From positions 3,782,001 through 3,846,000 of the forward strand of contig JAQOTA010000052.1 of assembly GCA_029532415.1 (NCBI GenBank): a stretch of DNA of 64,000 bases, given 5' to 3'. The DNA comes from Marasmius tenuissimus. Lineage: Eukaryota > Basidiomycota > Agaricomycetes > Agaricales > Marasmiaceae. Below, one piece after another: positions 35,390 through 47,079 of this stretch (position 1 is the first letter of the stretch; every line of letters starts with the position of its first letter). Below the pieces are notes generated by a model. The model did not search any database. It saw only the letters and a list, made by a program, of their open reading frames with translations, and was not told the DNA's origin. Position numbers and translations under genes: made by a program.

Positions 35390-36863
35390 TCAAGATAGTC
35401 TTGGTAGGTACTCTCCGTTGCGACAGAAATGATAGGAAGGGTGAAGTGATATACAGAATCTGAAGGAGCTCCCGAGGAGACCCAATAGAAAATGATACCA
35501 TTTAACGTGACCTGCGTGGACCGAATGAGAGGGATACTCAACATGAGGACTTGAAACACAGACAAAAATACCTACATCCAATGCACAGCTCGTCGCACAA
35601 ATCCAGTTAACTGAATGAGCTCCCATCCCGAGAAGAACTGAAAGGTTGGTCTTGACGTACGTGTTTGGGTTATCCTATTATCGAAGCCGGAATGTTAGAA
35701 TGCGAAACGCACTGTTAAGACTGCCAAGCTCAACACCGTGGCACTTGGATCCTGATGGTCAGTTCATTGCATTGGAAGACATAACCACCTAGGGAAACTC
35801 ACACCAAAGTCATCCGTGCCACTTTTCTTAGTGCCGGACTCTTGATCTTCGACCCCCACAATGGCCAACAAAACATGGCAGTGAAAACCATATTTTGAAC
35901 GAAGTCGTAGATTAGTATCGATATCAATCTAGCATACCAAGCTGGCGTCAACTCGCGAAGGTCGCAGAATGAATGGGTAATTGTCCCCTCACCCGTAGCT
36001 CTTGAACCAGAATACACACGCCCCGTTCTCGTGAATTGTGGTCGACCGGCCTAGGAAAGTGGGTACAGCGATCCCTAGCCAGCCCAGTTGTAATACCAAG
36101 CACAGTACATAGATCGGAGTCTTGAGACGAGGGGTACACAGTCCGTCCGACCAGACAATGTAAACCTTCTGAGACACTTAGTGCCATGCCACGTTTTTAT
36201 TAGCGAATCCAAACCTTTTCAGCAAGAAATGCCGAGATCAGGACCTCCATAGATACGGAGAAGTGAGTAAAGCCGACTTTCGCTCACAACCCACAAGCGA
36301 TATGTAAATCATACCTTGCTAATTCCCAGACACGTAAGACAGATCATCAAACCGTATGCGCAAGCTTTGGGGTTGCGATGGGTTCCCACTCCAGTCAACA
36401 TGTTCCCAGCTAGTACACTCGAGAATGAACGTTTGGTCGAAGGCGATTGCAAAATATCCTTACCCAAGAAGGTGAATAGCCACCTGTCGAACAAAGAAAC
36501 GGGCGGAATGAGAGATAAGATCCTGTCAAAGTAATCGAAAAACACACTCACGAATCGCCCAAGATCAGAATCATGCAGGTCTTCCCCCAAGTCAGCCGTT
36601 TCCATTCAAGGAACGTAGTTGGCATCCGACTTGATACGAGTAGAGCGAGAATCGAGCTACATATTCCATAAACACAAAAACCCGGCGCACGAAACGGGTA
36701 AATCCCAATTCAAAAGCGCACAGAAAGCTTTTCCACTCACCAACCAAGTAAACAAACGAAACTGGTCGCCATCTGCAAAGACCGAAAATACTCCGCCCCG
36801 CCATTGACGAGGGATTCGGTCATCCCACTCAACGCTCGCTCGAATCAGGACGTTGCCTATCAA
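35390..36863 (-). other. Probable multi-exon membrane-protein gene, structure unresolved
   Basis: Minus-strand hydrophobic pieces occur in order, separated by intron-like gaps: around 36790-36700 (FRLFTWL), 36640-36560 (an EWKRLTWGKTCMILILGD-like piece before a GTGAGT), 36500-36310 (AGNMLTGVG, CAYGLMICLTCLGI), 36170-36000 (IYVLCLVLQLGWLGIAVPTF), 35930-35800 (ISILIYDFVQNMVFTAMF) and 35600-35400. The order and spacing recall agaricomycete seven-helix families, but I could not obtain a single phase-consistent model. It may be a diverged gene or a pseudogene. No family name is claimed. Confidence 0.35.
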
Positions 36864-38744
36864 TATGAAAACTTTCGGAGGGAGGGGAGGTGATGGGCTT
36901 GGTGAGGGAAAGAGGACGAGTAACCCTTGACTTGGCCTTTATATCTCTACTGAATCGTTGTCAGTCTTGGCGGGCGTCAAAAAGGCCGTTGAATTGATAG
37001 ATTTTAGCCGTAGAATGACTTTTTGTCGCGTTTATTTGGGGCACGTTGTACTTACGTCGCGGGGGACGAAAATCTATGAAGTCTTGATGGGGTCTATATA
37101 TAGATAACACATGGCTGTGTGGACGGTTTCTTATTTTCTCACCTTCGTGTATTCCATTGTCCGAACGCTGCGATGGTCATATTGGGATGTACTTGTAGCC
37201 AAGTGCTTGTAAAACTCACTGCCACTGTCCGGTAAAAGCAATCTTTTTACCGGGTTAGGCCTTTCACTCAAGGCTGAGTAGTTGTGGCTTTCCCTTCGGC
37301 AGGATGTACGGATGCGTGGATCCTACCATCCCAGATGACTTGAACGAGATTATTCCCCTTACAACCCTACAAATTTTCCGAGTCCAATAAAAAGAGGACA
37401 GAATCAATGGGAGTAGCGGGCCTCCAATGGAGGATAGCATTGGCACGGACCCCGCAGGCGACCATCGAGCACCCCCGAATGAGAGGTCGGCCTCGCTGAA
37501 TAGGCCCGGAACAATGCGATGAGATTTGGCGAGAGATACTCGTACCGGCCGCCTCTTTGTCCCTCAAATGCACATTGTCGCGATCTGGAGCTTGAACATT
37601 CAACTCCAGATGATCACCCTTAGTGGCGGAGAAGGAGGCCTCAGCACCCCTTTTTTCGTTGAATTGGCTTTTACTCTCGCCACAGTATCATCTGTCAATC
37701 TGTAATCAATGGCTAACGTCTCCCATTGAGCGACCGAAAGAAGGGCCCCTTCCTCACTGACGTGTCTTATCGTAGACCTAGATTCTTTGCCTCGAGTGAG
37801 TTGGAAATTAAATAGAGCTTTTTGTGTGTCGAACAGAGTTAGGCTCAGTGCGAAGCTTCCAGCTCAAAAGGCATTGACCGCAGGATCGTAGAGAATGACC
37901 TACGGTCTCGCAAAGGAAAGGGTAAGAAGCACAATGGAGTACTCAATATCAGCTCAACACTAGACAGTAGACCTTCTTCAAGAACCCAGAATGATGATTC
38001 TCCCGTAAGCCAGCATTCACGCGACGCGGGGAGCCGTTATAGAGCCTAAACTTGGGTTTATGCAGAACCCCGTTATTACGCACCTTAATGAAGCTGAATA
38101 TCCTGTATCTTGCCTTTCGGGTTCCATTAATCCGGAAGAAAACGAGCTGTATTCGAGTTAAACGGAGTACGGAGGGAGTTGTTGTGGTATAGAACCTCCA
38201 TAAAGCCAGCGGAGGTGGTGTACTGAGTCTTGCTATCTGGAGGAGACAGCAGAAAAACAGACGCTCACGACAATGAGATTGCCGAAACGTACTCATATCA
38301 ACGGAGACAGTCTAATGTTTTCAAACACGCCAGGTCCCAGTTGTCACCGCGTACAGTCATGTACTCTGTATGGACTTTGGATTCGACGAGAAACCGTGGC
38401 TTGATTCACTGCAAGTCCACAGTAAGTAAAGTCAAGCGCTAAAAGCTAAATATGATGTGACCCGATTTTATATCTGGAAGGGAGCGCAGAAGTTTCCTTG
38501 CGTTCTCATTCCTTGAAGAGAGCCTTCGCCGTTCGGCAGTGGTGATCCCGGTGTGCTAAGGTGCTTTGATATTTCTCATTTGTTCAATATCGCGCGGGCT
38601 CAGCGGGCCGCCGTTCTAGACTTCCCATTTTCGTTCACAAAACGCTAACCGAAACTGTTTGGACCATGATTAATGGCGTTGCAGATTCGAGTCAAGAACC
38701 GTCACAGTGCGACTCAGAATGTTTCACAGAGAGAGTAATCACAT
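36864..38744. other. Intergenic, nothing supported
   Basis: About 1.9 kb with only short open frames (for example minus 37949-38296 and 37367-37603) that lack recognisable domains. A GGAGTACGGAGGGAG-type purine stretch lies near 38165-38180. No inverted repeats could be matched around it. Confidence 0.4.
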
Positions 38745-39370
38745 CTATGTACGATTTTGACCAGCTTCTGAATAGCTCGGTGGGACCTCCAACAGGGATG
38801 TTTGGGAACTTCTTCCGACTGCGAGCCTCCATCCACTATCCGTATGATGAAATACACCCACTCCCTGCACTTCAATACCACGAGGTCCATCGTGTATTAC
38901 TACATCCTGATGCACAATTCTTGGTGGCCTTGTAACCTGTGCAGTGCGGTGCCTCCCATTTTGGACGGACGTGGAACCTCCTTTGCTCCACTCCGCATTC
39001 CTGGACTCGTTTGAGGTGACACTAATCCCCGTCTCTCGTTTTTCCCAAAGTCGAGAGCGTTTCTCGCCTACTTCGATCTCGCCAGGGAGAGGGTATGGGG
39101 CAATAGTTGCCTTGCGGGGTAATCTTGTCATACCAGCCTTCAAGGGCTGCCTCCGCCCCTTTAAGAGCCACCATCCTGCGCCCAAAGAAATGAGAAATGC
39201 GAGGACCCCGGCGAGTACTCCGACGATTAAATTGATGCTGGCGTGTCCAGTGTTGCTGGCCCAGCAACAGCTGGGTACAGGTCCTGGATTTGTAGCGGTG
39301 GGGATCTATGAAAAGAGTATTACGTCCAATGTCAGACATGTAGGACCAGGATCCTTACTGGAATGCTCAT
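38745..39370 (-). CDS. Single-pass membrane protein with a long cytosolic tail
   Basis: Two exons, 39370-39359 (only 12 bp, MSIP) and 39305-38745, give 190 aa. The 53-bp intron (GTAAGG...CATAG) is phase 0. After a short Pro/Cys-rich N-terminus (residues 1-27, with two adjacent Cys) comes one transmembrane helix at 28-52 (INLIVGVLAGVLAFLISLGA, then GWWLL). It is followed by the basic stop-transfer KGRR and about 135 polar residues ending in EVPPSYSEAGQNRT. The orientation by charge is N-out, C-in. The PPSY word resembles a PPxY WW-ligand motif, a possible ubiquitin-ligase docking site (inference). No named family was recognised. A decayed copy of its last residues lies at 40049-40130. Confidence 0.65.
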
Positions 39371-39410
39371 GTTGTGGATGATAATTCGAGATAGAAGTTT
39401 GATGTACATT

Positions 39411-39419
39411 GAATTTATA
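39411..39419 (-). promoter_or_regulatory. TATA-like box of the single-pass membrane protein
   Basis: TATAAATTC on the minus strand about 45 bp upstream of the ATG at 39370, with no other ATG between. Confidence 0.45.
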
Positions 39420-40048
39420 GTATTCGCAGTGTATTCACTACATTGGCTTTATATACCCAAAAGTCCTGTAACTCTAGTTATACTTAGTAGTAAAATGTAG
39501 TCATACTTACTCAGATTGTCAAGCCGTATACTACTCGGCTCATGCTCACATCCTTTCTCAGAGTCACGGGTCCGAGACTGGTGAATATGCACACCATTCA
39601 GGCTTTGGCTCGAATTCCAATTACTGCGAGCTTTGTGAGCCGTAAGCTCGTCTAGGTAATGTCGGAGCCGTCCTTAGGTCGAACTCGTACTTAGTCACTT
39701 GTATGCTAGGGAAAGCCCTGGACCCAGTGCAGTTCATGATATTGTTGTCGTATAATCCACTCCTCCTGTTCCAACGCCAGACGGTGCCTGAGGTTCGTCA
39801 TATTCAGCGCTACACATCCTGTCAGTATAGACCGGTAAAGCTCGAGACCTCCCTCATGACAGCTAAGCTTACTGACAGAGTTGCTGCCTAGGCGCCGGTT
39901 ATGAGATGAGTCTCAAGCGCTCCATCGAAACATTAAGCCAACCAATCGAGGTAATGATACGGATTTGGTGAGGCTTCGTGTCGGTGAGTATACAGCTCGT
40001 ACTCAAACGAACTTGAAGTTAACAATTCCGCAAAAATTTGAAACTATG

Positions 40049-40130
40049 TACTATGTAGCAGTTTGACCAGCTTATGAGTAGCTCGGTGGGAACTCTAACA
40101 CCGGCTGGGAAAATCTCTCAATTGTCCGCT
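40049..40130 (-). pseudogene. Fragment of a second single-pass membrane-protein gene
   Basis: About 80 bp resemble 38745-38830. On the minus strand it reads LEFPPSYS, a TAA stop, then AGQTAT and a stop, against LEVPPSYSEAGQNRT in the intact gene. Only the tail is recognisable; the stretch up to about 40220 may be further decayed flank. It indicates a former tandem duplicate. Confidence 0.6.
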
Positions 40131-40669
40131 CTCTGCGTGAAAAAAAAATTACTCCTTCTCAAGCCTCCATAATGCAATGACGAGTTCCTCTGAGCAATGC
40201 CAAAAGAATGTTAGGGAACATTCAATCTAGAGGCTGCACAACGCCTTGAACAACTCGTCACCAGCTTTTTGACTTGCGATACGTATATTAAAGTGTGGAG
40301 AAGAAATACTACGATGAGCTCGCGGAGCTGCCAGGGCGAATCTGAACCATGATTGAGATGCTGTCGCCCGAAAACTGAATTGCCTTCAATGTCCAAGAAA
40401 GCGGCTTCCGCAAGACGACCAATGGGAGGCTCTCGACACTCTGAACGCCGCCACCAGGAATTCGCACCGATTCTGATCATATTGATTGTTTCTTCCCCGA
40501 GCGAATCCAACACAACGCTTGCACCGAACGTGAACTATGTCCTTCTGAGATGCGACAAACGAGGTTGATCATCAGTTATGATCTTGGCCCGCTACAACCG
40601 GATTATCAGAATGACGGATTCATTGACTGGGCTTCCAGTGCACGATACTATGGTAGTTCCTCATGAGAT
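40131..40669. other. Intergenic, nothing recognised
   Basis: One minus-strand open frame (40211-40513) of 100 codons has no recognisable domain. Together with 39420-40048 this is gene-free spacer around the tail fragment. Confidence 0.4.
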
Positions 40670-43600
40670 GCCAGGATTGATAACAGTATCGAGTATACCA
40701 GGATTGATTTCTATGTATATAATCCATCCAGCTAGGATACAAATGATAGTGATGTACCTACATTGGCGTGCGTGGTATACAACAGATTCCAAAGGCGCAA
40801 CGTAGTTGAAAGGATGGACCTGGAATGCGTTTGGTAGAACCGCTATCTAGGGTAAAACAACAGAACAACCTTCACCAGGGCAAGAATAGTAGATATAGCC
40901 TCCACCCCTACAGAGCAACCCAACCCCACCTCCCATCGCCGGATACCTCGTCTCATACGAAGGTAATTCAAGTGTTCTCCGTTTGCAAACGGAACCAAGC
41001 TCCATGCCCCCGTAAGCGTCCCCAAGCTCTCTCTCTCGGGCTAAACTGAGAATAAGACCGAGGTCGAAGGCTGGAGACACTAACGGGTGGATGATAGTAC
41101 ACGTCATTTTTTGGGTGGATAAAAACCTTCCAAAGCAGGGTGAACGGGTTCAATTCGATGGTGGTTCGGTAGAGCGAAAGCACGACAAAAACTGGTAGAG
41201 GGATAGAAACAGTAATCGCCTCCGAGGTTCGCGAATAGACTCTTGTGCTCCCGTCGAACGTGGGGATTGAGGAGTTAGCGTACTTCCCGCTCGTTATGGG
41301 AGGTTGGTCCATCTGGTGTTTAGCTGCCAGAGTCGGCGACCGAGAGAGGTACTAGTGGTAGTTCCCCGGTATTGATTGGACTCTCCGAAGAGATCTCGGT
41401 CCGTAGGTACCCGCATATATGGTGGGTGATGGAGACTGGGAGGATCGTACACTGTTCGGAAGATGGATAGAAGGATCCAAATGATGTCGCCTCGACACCA
41501 TTGCGGGCAAAGGCTGAAGTATAGTACACGTGGAAGGACTAGCCAAGGGAATCCCATGTCTACAAATCCAACGTTGAAGTTTGAAGGGAGCCCACCGTCA
41601 AGCTCTTCTCCACCCAACGAGCGCCTAACCGTATCCGTGAACCCTGTCCTCCACCAATGGTCCCAACAACCCGATTAGCAGGTGCTCTGGAAGATACTAG
41701 CCTCAATACTGCTTTTGCGAAGAAGAGCGCTGGGATGGGCTCCACGTTTGGGGAGATATTCGAGGCGGGAGAAGGGACTGATGTGGCTGTGCAAGGAGAC
41801 ATGTAGGAAATGACGGAGGGATATTGCGAATGACGGTCGTGATGGATGATTCGGGGAGTGGGAGGACATGAATGAACCGTGTCCTGAGCTGGTGTATACG
41901 GAGGATTTGGCCTGTAGGTCGTTCCTAACGTTACCCCGACATTCCACCTGGACCCTCCTCTCGTCTGACCCGAGAGTCAAGGCTCGCCCCCAAACATGCG
42001 CGACGGCAAGGATTATGATAGCCATGATGCGAAAACCATCATCCATAGCAGTCATTGACCGTAGTTTCGGATCGTGGCCTACAAGCATGATGGAAACAGC
42101 CAGGGGTTGCGATTCCGGTTGCTCGAAAAGAGTACCCTATGTGTACTAGCCATTTAGAGTCTATTGAAGTCCGGCTGTGGGTGCGTAGTCTTCCAAGTAT
42201 TGCGAGCGCGCAGGTCTATTCGCCGTCTGGTGCTGGGTGTTCATTCGAGTGATGTGTCGATCGTATGGTTGTGCCCAGTAGCCCCTACTCGCAACTCAGG
42301 TGAGCTTCGTCGTCTATACAACCATGTAGGCGACGTACCCTTCAGCTGGAATAGGCTCATATTCACTGCTCGTTCTTCATCGTCGCCGTGCTCTGGCTTA
42401 CTATGATACCGGGCCAGGCAACCGCTGCGCTCCGTCTTCTTTATGCTGGCGGCCTCGAAACGCTGGAAGGGTGATGAGCGTTAGAAAACAGTGCGACAAA
42501 AGATACGAGCAAGAAAGGAGAGATGCAGAACGATGGAAAAGCAACGTTTGGAATAGCACTCACCAGCCTTGGCGACGTGCAACTGATGGCTGAAGCTCTA
42601 ATATGCCCTTATCAAGCACCTAAGCCTTACGGCCATTGGTCTTGATTCCTCCGTTTCAACATCCGTAGGCTCAACCGTCGTAGTCGTGACTCTATCAATG
42701 CTGATTTGAGCATCTTGCAGCCTGCAGGAGTCAGCAAGTGGTAGTGCTGGAAACGAACTTTCATCTTCGAGAACATGAATGAAAGGTTATTCGCAGAGCT
42801 GTGTGTTTCTGAAGAACCGTCATCGTGAGTTGGAAGGAAGGGCCCAGACGAAATGAGCCAGTTTTGCACACCACAGTAGAGGAATCTTCGAAAGAACGCA
42901 GTCAATGTCAACCTTTGGGCTCTAGAAGCGTCATTTTCCTAGTTTTTGTGTGGGGAATGTAGATTCTAGATGGCGAGGACGGAGATTTGAGAGACCTGGG
43001 TGAACGTATGATGGTGGTCGTCTTGAAGGAAAGATTGTCACACCTTGTCACACCTCTTCGTTTTATCTTGCCGTCATCACATCCTCTAAATAAAAAACGC
43101 ACTCTATCTTCGAGGGCCAGGGGATGATGCACAGGTACCTCTCGAACTGGCGGATGCTGTCCTCAAAGACTGTGAGAAGAAAACCCTTCTAGCCTGCTCT
43201 CTCGTTTGCAAATCATGGCTGCCCTTTTGCCGACCTCGGATATTCGAACCTGTTACGTTCGATATGAGACGTCGACATAGTCGAAAGAGATGCAGGGAGC
43301 TAGTCATGATGGAATCTGTTGCAGTATATATCCGCAGTATTTCTCTATGTCTCAGTTCGCTGGAGGAGGTTGAGGAGTGTGCGGAGAATCGGAGCAAGGA
43401 GAATGGCGACAACGAGGAGAACGACCATACTATCCAAAGTTTGGATATCATGATGCGGAATCTCAGTCAGCTCAAAGGCAGACTGAAATCTTTGCAAGCT
43501 TTGACCATTACAAGCAACAACGTCGGGGACTGTCTAGTGTGCGACGAATCTCTGGTCGAGTCTCTAAAACCCTTGCGACGTTACCCAATCGTACCACGCC

Positions 43601-43872
43601 TCCTCTATCTTCGCAGACATTGTCGACCTCAGCCTTGTCCTGGATTCCGAAGACCTTGAGTCAGTCCTCACTTTTATCTGCTTCTTTCCGCAGTTGCGAG
43701 TCCTTACAATCAACACATACCATTTCGCGACTCATCGTCAGCAACTTCCCCTTCCACTATGTGTCCTCCCGCTCACACTAAGATCATTTCACCTCGAGGC
43801 AAATGACGGCGATGGGGAATCTACTCCCGACTTCTATCATTGGGTTTCAATCCACCCTCTTCGGCAAATCGT

Positions 43873-44438
43873 CAGACTCCTTCCCATTCGCCTCCGGACA
43901 GTCTGAAAAACCAGTCGAGTTCGAGGTTGTGTGTTATGGTCGTGTTTTTTTGTATTACGTGTTTGTGATTGCGATACTTTACTGGTTTTTCTTAGACTGT
44001 CCTACGGCGACTGGCATAAAATACAAGCGCCGTTTGGGCATTGTTTGGCAGCCTCATTAGCGCCCTAAGCCCTGCGTCAACACAACCACTGTTTCAGCCT
44101 GCACTGCACATCGTTTGCAAGCACATTTGACCTTAGAGAGATTATTTTTGAGACATAGAGTCATTATGTTTGATTCTATCATCATTTCATAGATTCTTGC
44201 CGAGGAATTCCTGCACTTGTTGCCAGTGGGAATTGCCGGCGCCAATGAATTGCCAAACAATGCCCAAACGGCGCTTGTATTTTATGCCAGTCGCCGTAGG
44301 ACAGTTAAGAAAAACCAGCAAAGTATAGTAAGCATAAATACGTAATACATAAAACCCTCATTCTAGCTACCACCTACCACTCGAATTTGAACCGCGGCTG
44401 GTTTCTCAACTGTCCGAAGGTGAATGGGAAGGAGTCTG
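43873..44438. mobile_element. Mutator-like foldback MITE, 566 bp, 9-bp target duplication
   Basis: Ends CAGACTCCTTCCCATTC and GAATGGGAAGGAGTCTG. The inverted repeat extends about 200 bp inward on each side with some mismatches (left about 43873-44070, right about 44235-44438), leaving a spacer of about 165 bp. Direct repeats of GCAAATCGT flank it exactly (43864-43872 and 44439-44447), and the intact paralog at about 16577-16585 has this 9-mer once. A 9-bp duplication with long inverted repeats is typical of the Mutator (MULE) superfamily. No transposase is present. Confidence 0.88.
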
Positions 44439-44574
44439 GCAAATCGTGCTCTTCTCCACTACCAACTTTTACGACCAGTCGGATCGGTTTCCGCCATCTC
44501 TTGAACCCTACATCACGGGCCTCTGCAGAGAGACAAAATCACTCCACCTATCCTTTGATCTTCGAGAGATCAAT

Positions 44575-45964
44575 CCCAGTGAAAACCGACAAGATTCTCA
44601 CATATTACCAGATACCACCAGCGAGGTCATTTCCGAGATTTCGTTATCTAGCCTACTCCTGCCCATTCTCCCATATTGTGAGGCCCAATTAACGTCACCG
44701 TTTGTATTGGCAATACAAAAACGACTCGAGGTCGCCAGGTCCTATAGTACCGATGTCTGCTACGTACCAAGTAGCGGCATACTGGTGTATATTCCAGGGA
44801 ACTGGCCAGCAAGAAAGCCCAACAAGGGCATATAGCGTGATATGCGGCATACCAGAGTGTACTGAGGTTACTGGGTGGCACAAAGCTGTAGTGTGCTACA
44901 CTCATGGGAAGTTTTCAAGCTGAAATGAGTTCAAACGATATCATAGAGCACTCCGGGTATTGAAAGTCGTTGTCATTGTCGCTGAAATGTCCCCTATCAC
45001 TAGAATTCGACACTGGTGAGTGAGCTTCTGAGGTGCTCCAGGGCCTAACTGGGCGTGAAATTGTCCATCACTATGTGCAGAAGACTCTTATTCTTGGTAG
45101 GGTGAATGGTCCACCTCGCATTGAACAGAACACGGTCTCGAATATATGATCATCATGTTCTCGAGCCTAACATGACAGTGGACTTAGAGAAATTCAAAGC
45201 TCAATCTATTGATGACGCAAATGCCGAAAACCAAAAAGGAAGAGATCCGGACACAGCCACTTGCCAGCTCACTCTCTCCGACACCACCACCAGCAGACAA
45301 ACCAGCGCACAACAAACTGTACTGTTCCAGGCAGGTTCCAGGTAAGCTTCCCTTCTTTGGTCTTTCAATACTCAATATACTAACTTAGTCTTGATAACGC
45401 CCAGAAAGCCACGACACACGTCCACCCGCTGGAAAAGATATCGACATTAGTACGTATACGGTATCCTACCCTCGCAGTTTGTGATCAGCCTCTCAAACAT
45501 TTGTGTAGCCAGAATGCGTCGCGACGTCTTCAATTGGAGGCTAAGGGTTAGATTCAGCTGAGCGAAGACCGGTCTCCAGCTCGGGCGTACTATTGTTGGG
45601 GTAGCCTACTTCTTTTATTTATCGTATCTGCATCGATGTATAGTACGATAGAAAGTAATTCCATTGTATATCTGACAATGTATGGATGCGTGATCTCAAG
45701 TAGTCTAGAGTGACCGGAATATGTGGGGGTATCCGCATTGTCTAGCCATGTCGGCACATAATGCCAGGTAGTAGTTACTAGTAGCTAACCGCCTTGAGTA
45801 TCTCGACACAGAATAGTAGTGCATAGTCTCAAGTAGTTCTGTTACGTATGCGAATTGCGGTTTTGGCCATTGACAGACATTCACAACTATTCTGGCGCGA
45901 CATCGCTTAATCCATGCCTGACAGTAGCTGAAAATGGCTGAGAATATTGTCGATTTTTACTGGG
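44575..45964. mobile_element. DNA transposon, 1,390 bp, 7-bp target duplication
   Basis: The left end CCCAGTGAAAACCGACAAGA and the inverted right end CCCAGTAAAAATCGACAATA match at most positions over about 26 bp. GATCAAT occurs directly at both borders (44568-44574 and 45965-45971). The paralog at about 16715 has the uninterrupted site. The superfamily is not settled by a 7-bp duplication. The interior contains pieces that look like captured host exons: 45106-45345 followed by a GTAAGC...CTTAG intron and a phase-matched continuation at about 45389-45450. No transposase domain was recognised. Confidence 0.8.
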
Positions 45965-46890
45965 GATCAATATTCAGGCGTCGTCAGGTGAGAACATCAC
46001 AGCACACATTCACAATAACATCTTAACTAAACAAAGAATACTTGGTCAACGACAGTACCCCACAACCTAAACCTCCTGAACTCGTTGGAACGGATCATCT
46101 TTACTCTTCACGACGTCGACACCAGCTCATTAGATACCGTAGCATCCACTATACTATCCAAACTCCTCCAAATGCTCACCACAATCACATCCCCACACTT
46201 TCGCGTCTTTTTTTCCCATCTTATCAGCTGCTCCACACAGATCCAACCCGAATCAAACAAAGTGTTCCCAATGCTAGATCTATACGACGAGTGGAACAGC
46301 ATAGATGACCTTCTGTCCACGGAAAAGTTTGCAACGTGTGCCGTCGAGCTCGTGGTTCCTCCTTTGACCAGCGAAGGCAATCTCGTCATCTCTTTACGAA
46401 AGGCGTTTCCCAAGGTCGATCACACGAGAGGAATCTCTGTTTTCAGAGCGCCGTTAAAGACCATGGATGATTTCAGGACCGAAACTTACGATTTCTATGT
46501 CAAGGAGGAAATGGAATGGGTGTGCAACCGACAATACTGAACCGAATCGGGTCGTGGGTAACGGACGAGCTTTCGAAGTAAGTTTCTTCGTGCGTTCTCT
46601 CGCCCCATCCAATGACAACGGATGACTAGGACTCATGGTCGATATACAGGCCGAAACCTAGACACTACGAAAAGTTGGATGCTGGGCGATAGAGTATTCA
46701 CTCCGTTTCCGTGTTTTTAACCTTTCAAACGAGCGTCTTGTAGCCTTTCAAAGTTTCAAATCCATAGCTTCTCGAGCCATAAGTCTCTGAGCACTCGTGA
46801 GTGAGATGTACGAGCTCAAGTTTTCTCTCCCGGGGCGCTGTCAGCTTTATATTCAGATTGCAGTAGGGATTTACTGGCCATCCCGTGAAT

Positions 46891-47079
46891 TATTATTTCT
46901 TTCCCGTTGCTCAGAACCACAAATCAAACAAGCTGCGAGTACGCTGCGCTCGTAACTTCAGAACCCTCAAGCCCAGGACGTGTACTCATAAAGATGACTC
47001 CATCCAATTTTAATTTGGGGGCTACTATCCAGCGTAGGCCCGCTCAACGAGAAAAGGTCAACATAGAAATCGTACTATC
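46891..47079. other. Short intergenic spacer
   Basis: Spacer between R2 copy B and the 3' end of the DUF6533 gene. Nothing recognised. Confidence 0.4.

Larger units (their letters stand above)
43128..46540 (+). pseudogene. F-box gene, broken by indels and two transposons
   Basis: Paralog of the intact gene at 15840-17303. The F-box is still readable (VPLELADAVLKDCEKKTLLA, SLVCKSWLPFCRPRIF), but the start ATG (near 43124) is in another frame because of a small indel. Two bases are missing near 43602 (CTCCTCTATC against CTCCTCTCTATC), which shifts the frame within IVPRLLSIF. The coding region is then cut at 43873 by a 566-bp element and at 44575 by a 1,390-bp element. The last 166 codons (from about 46042 to TGA at 46538-46540, ending MEWVCNRQY) are again open and close to the parent. 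At least four independent lesions make this a clear pseudogene. Confidence 0.92.
40670..46890. repeat. Segmental duplication R2, copy B (with broken F-box gene)
   Basis: Collinear with 13360-17600 in the same orientation, from the CCAAAGGCGCAAC landmark at about 40790 to past the F-box stop near 46890. It is longer because of two insertions (43873-44438 and 44575-45964). Its upstream part shows the same pattern of short minus-strand open frames as copy A but with shifted frames, supporting a non-coding reading. Confidence 0.85.

Noticed and set aside
38150..38185. Resemblance of the CTCCCTCCGTACTC word (minus strand) to plant Stowaway ends.
   Set aside because: No matching inverted end or TA duplication could be found nearby.
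38666..38935. 89-codon plus-strand open frame.
   Set aside because: It overlaps antisense the end of the better supported two-exon membrane-protein gene.
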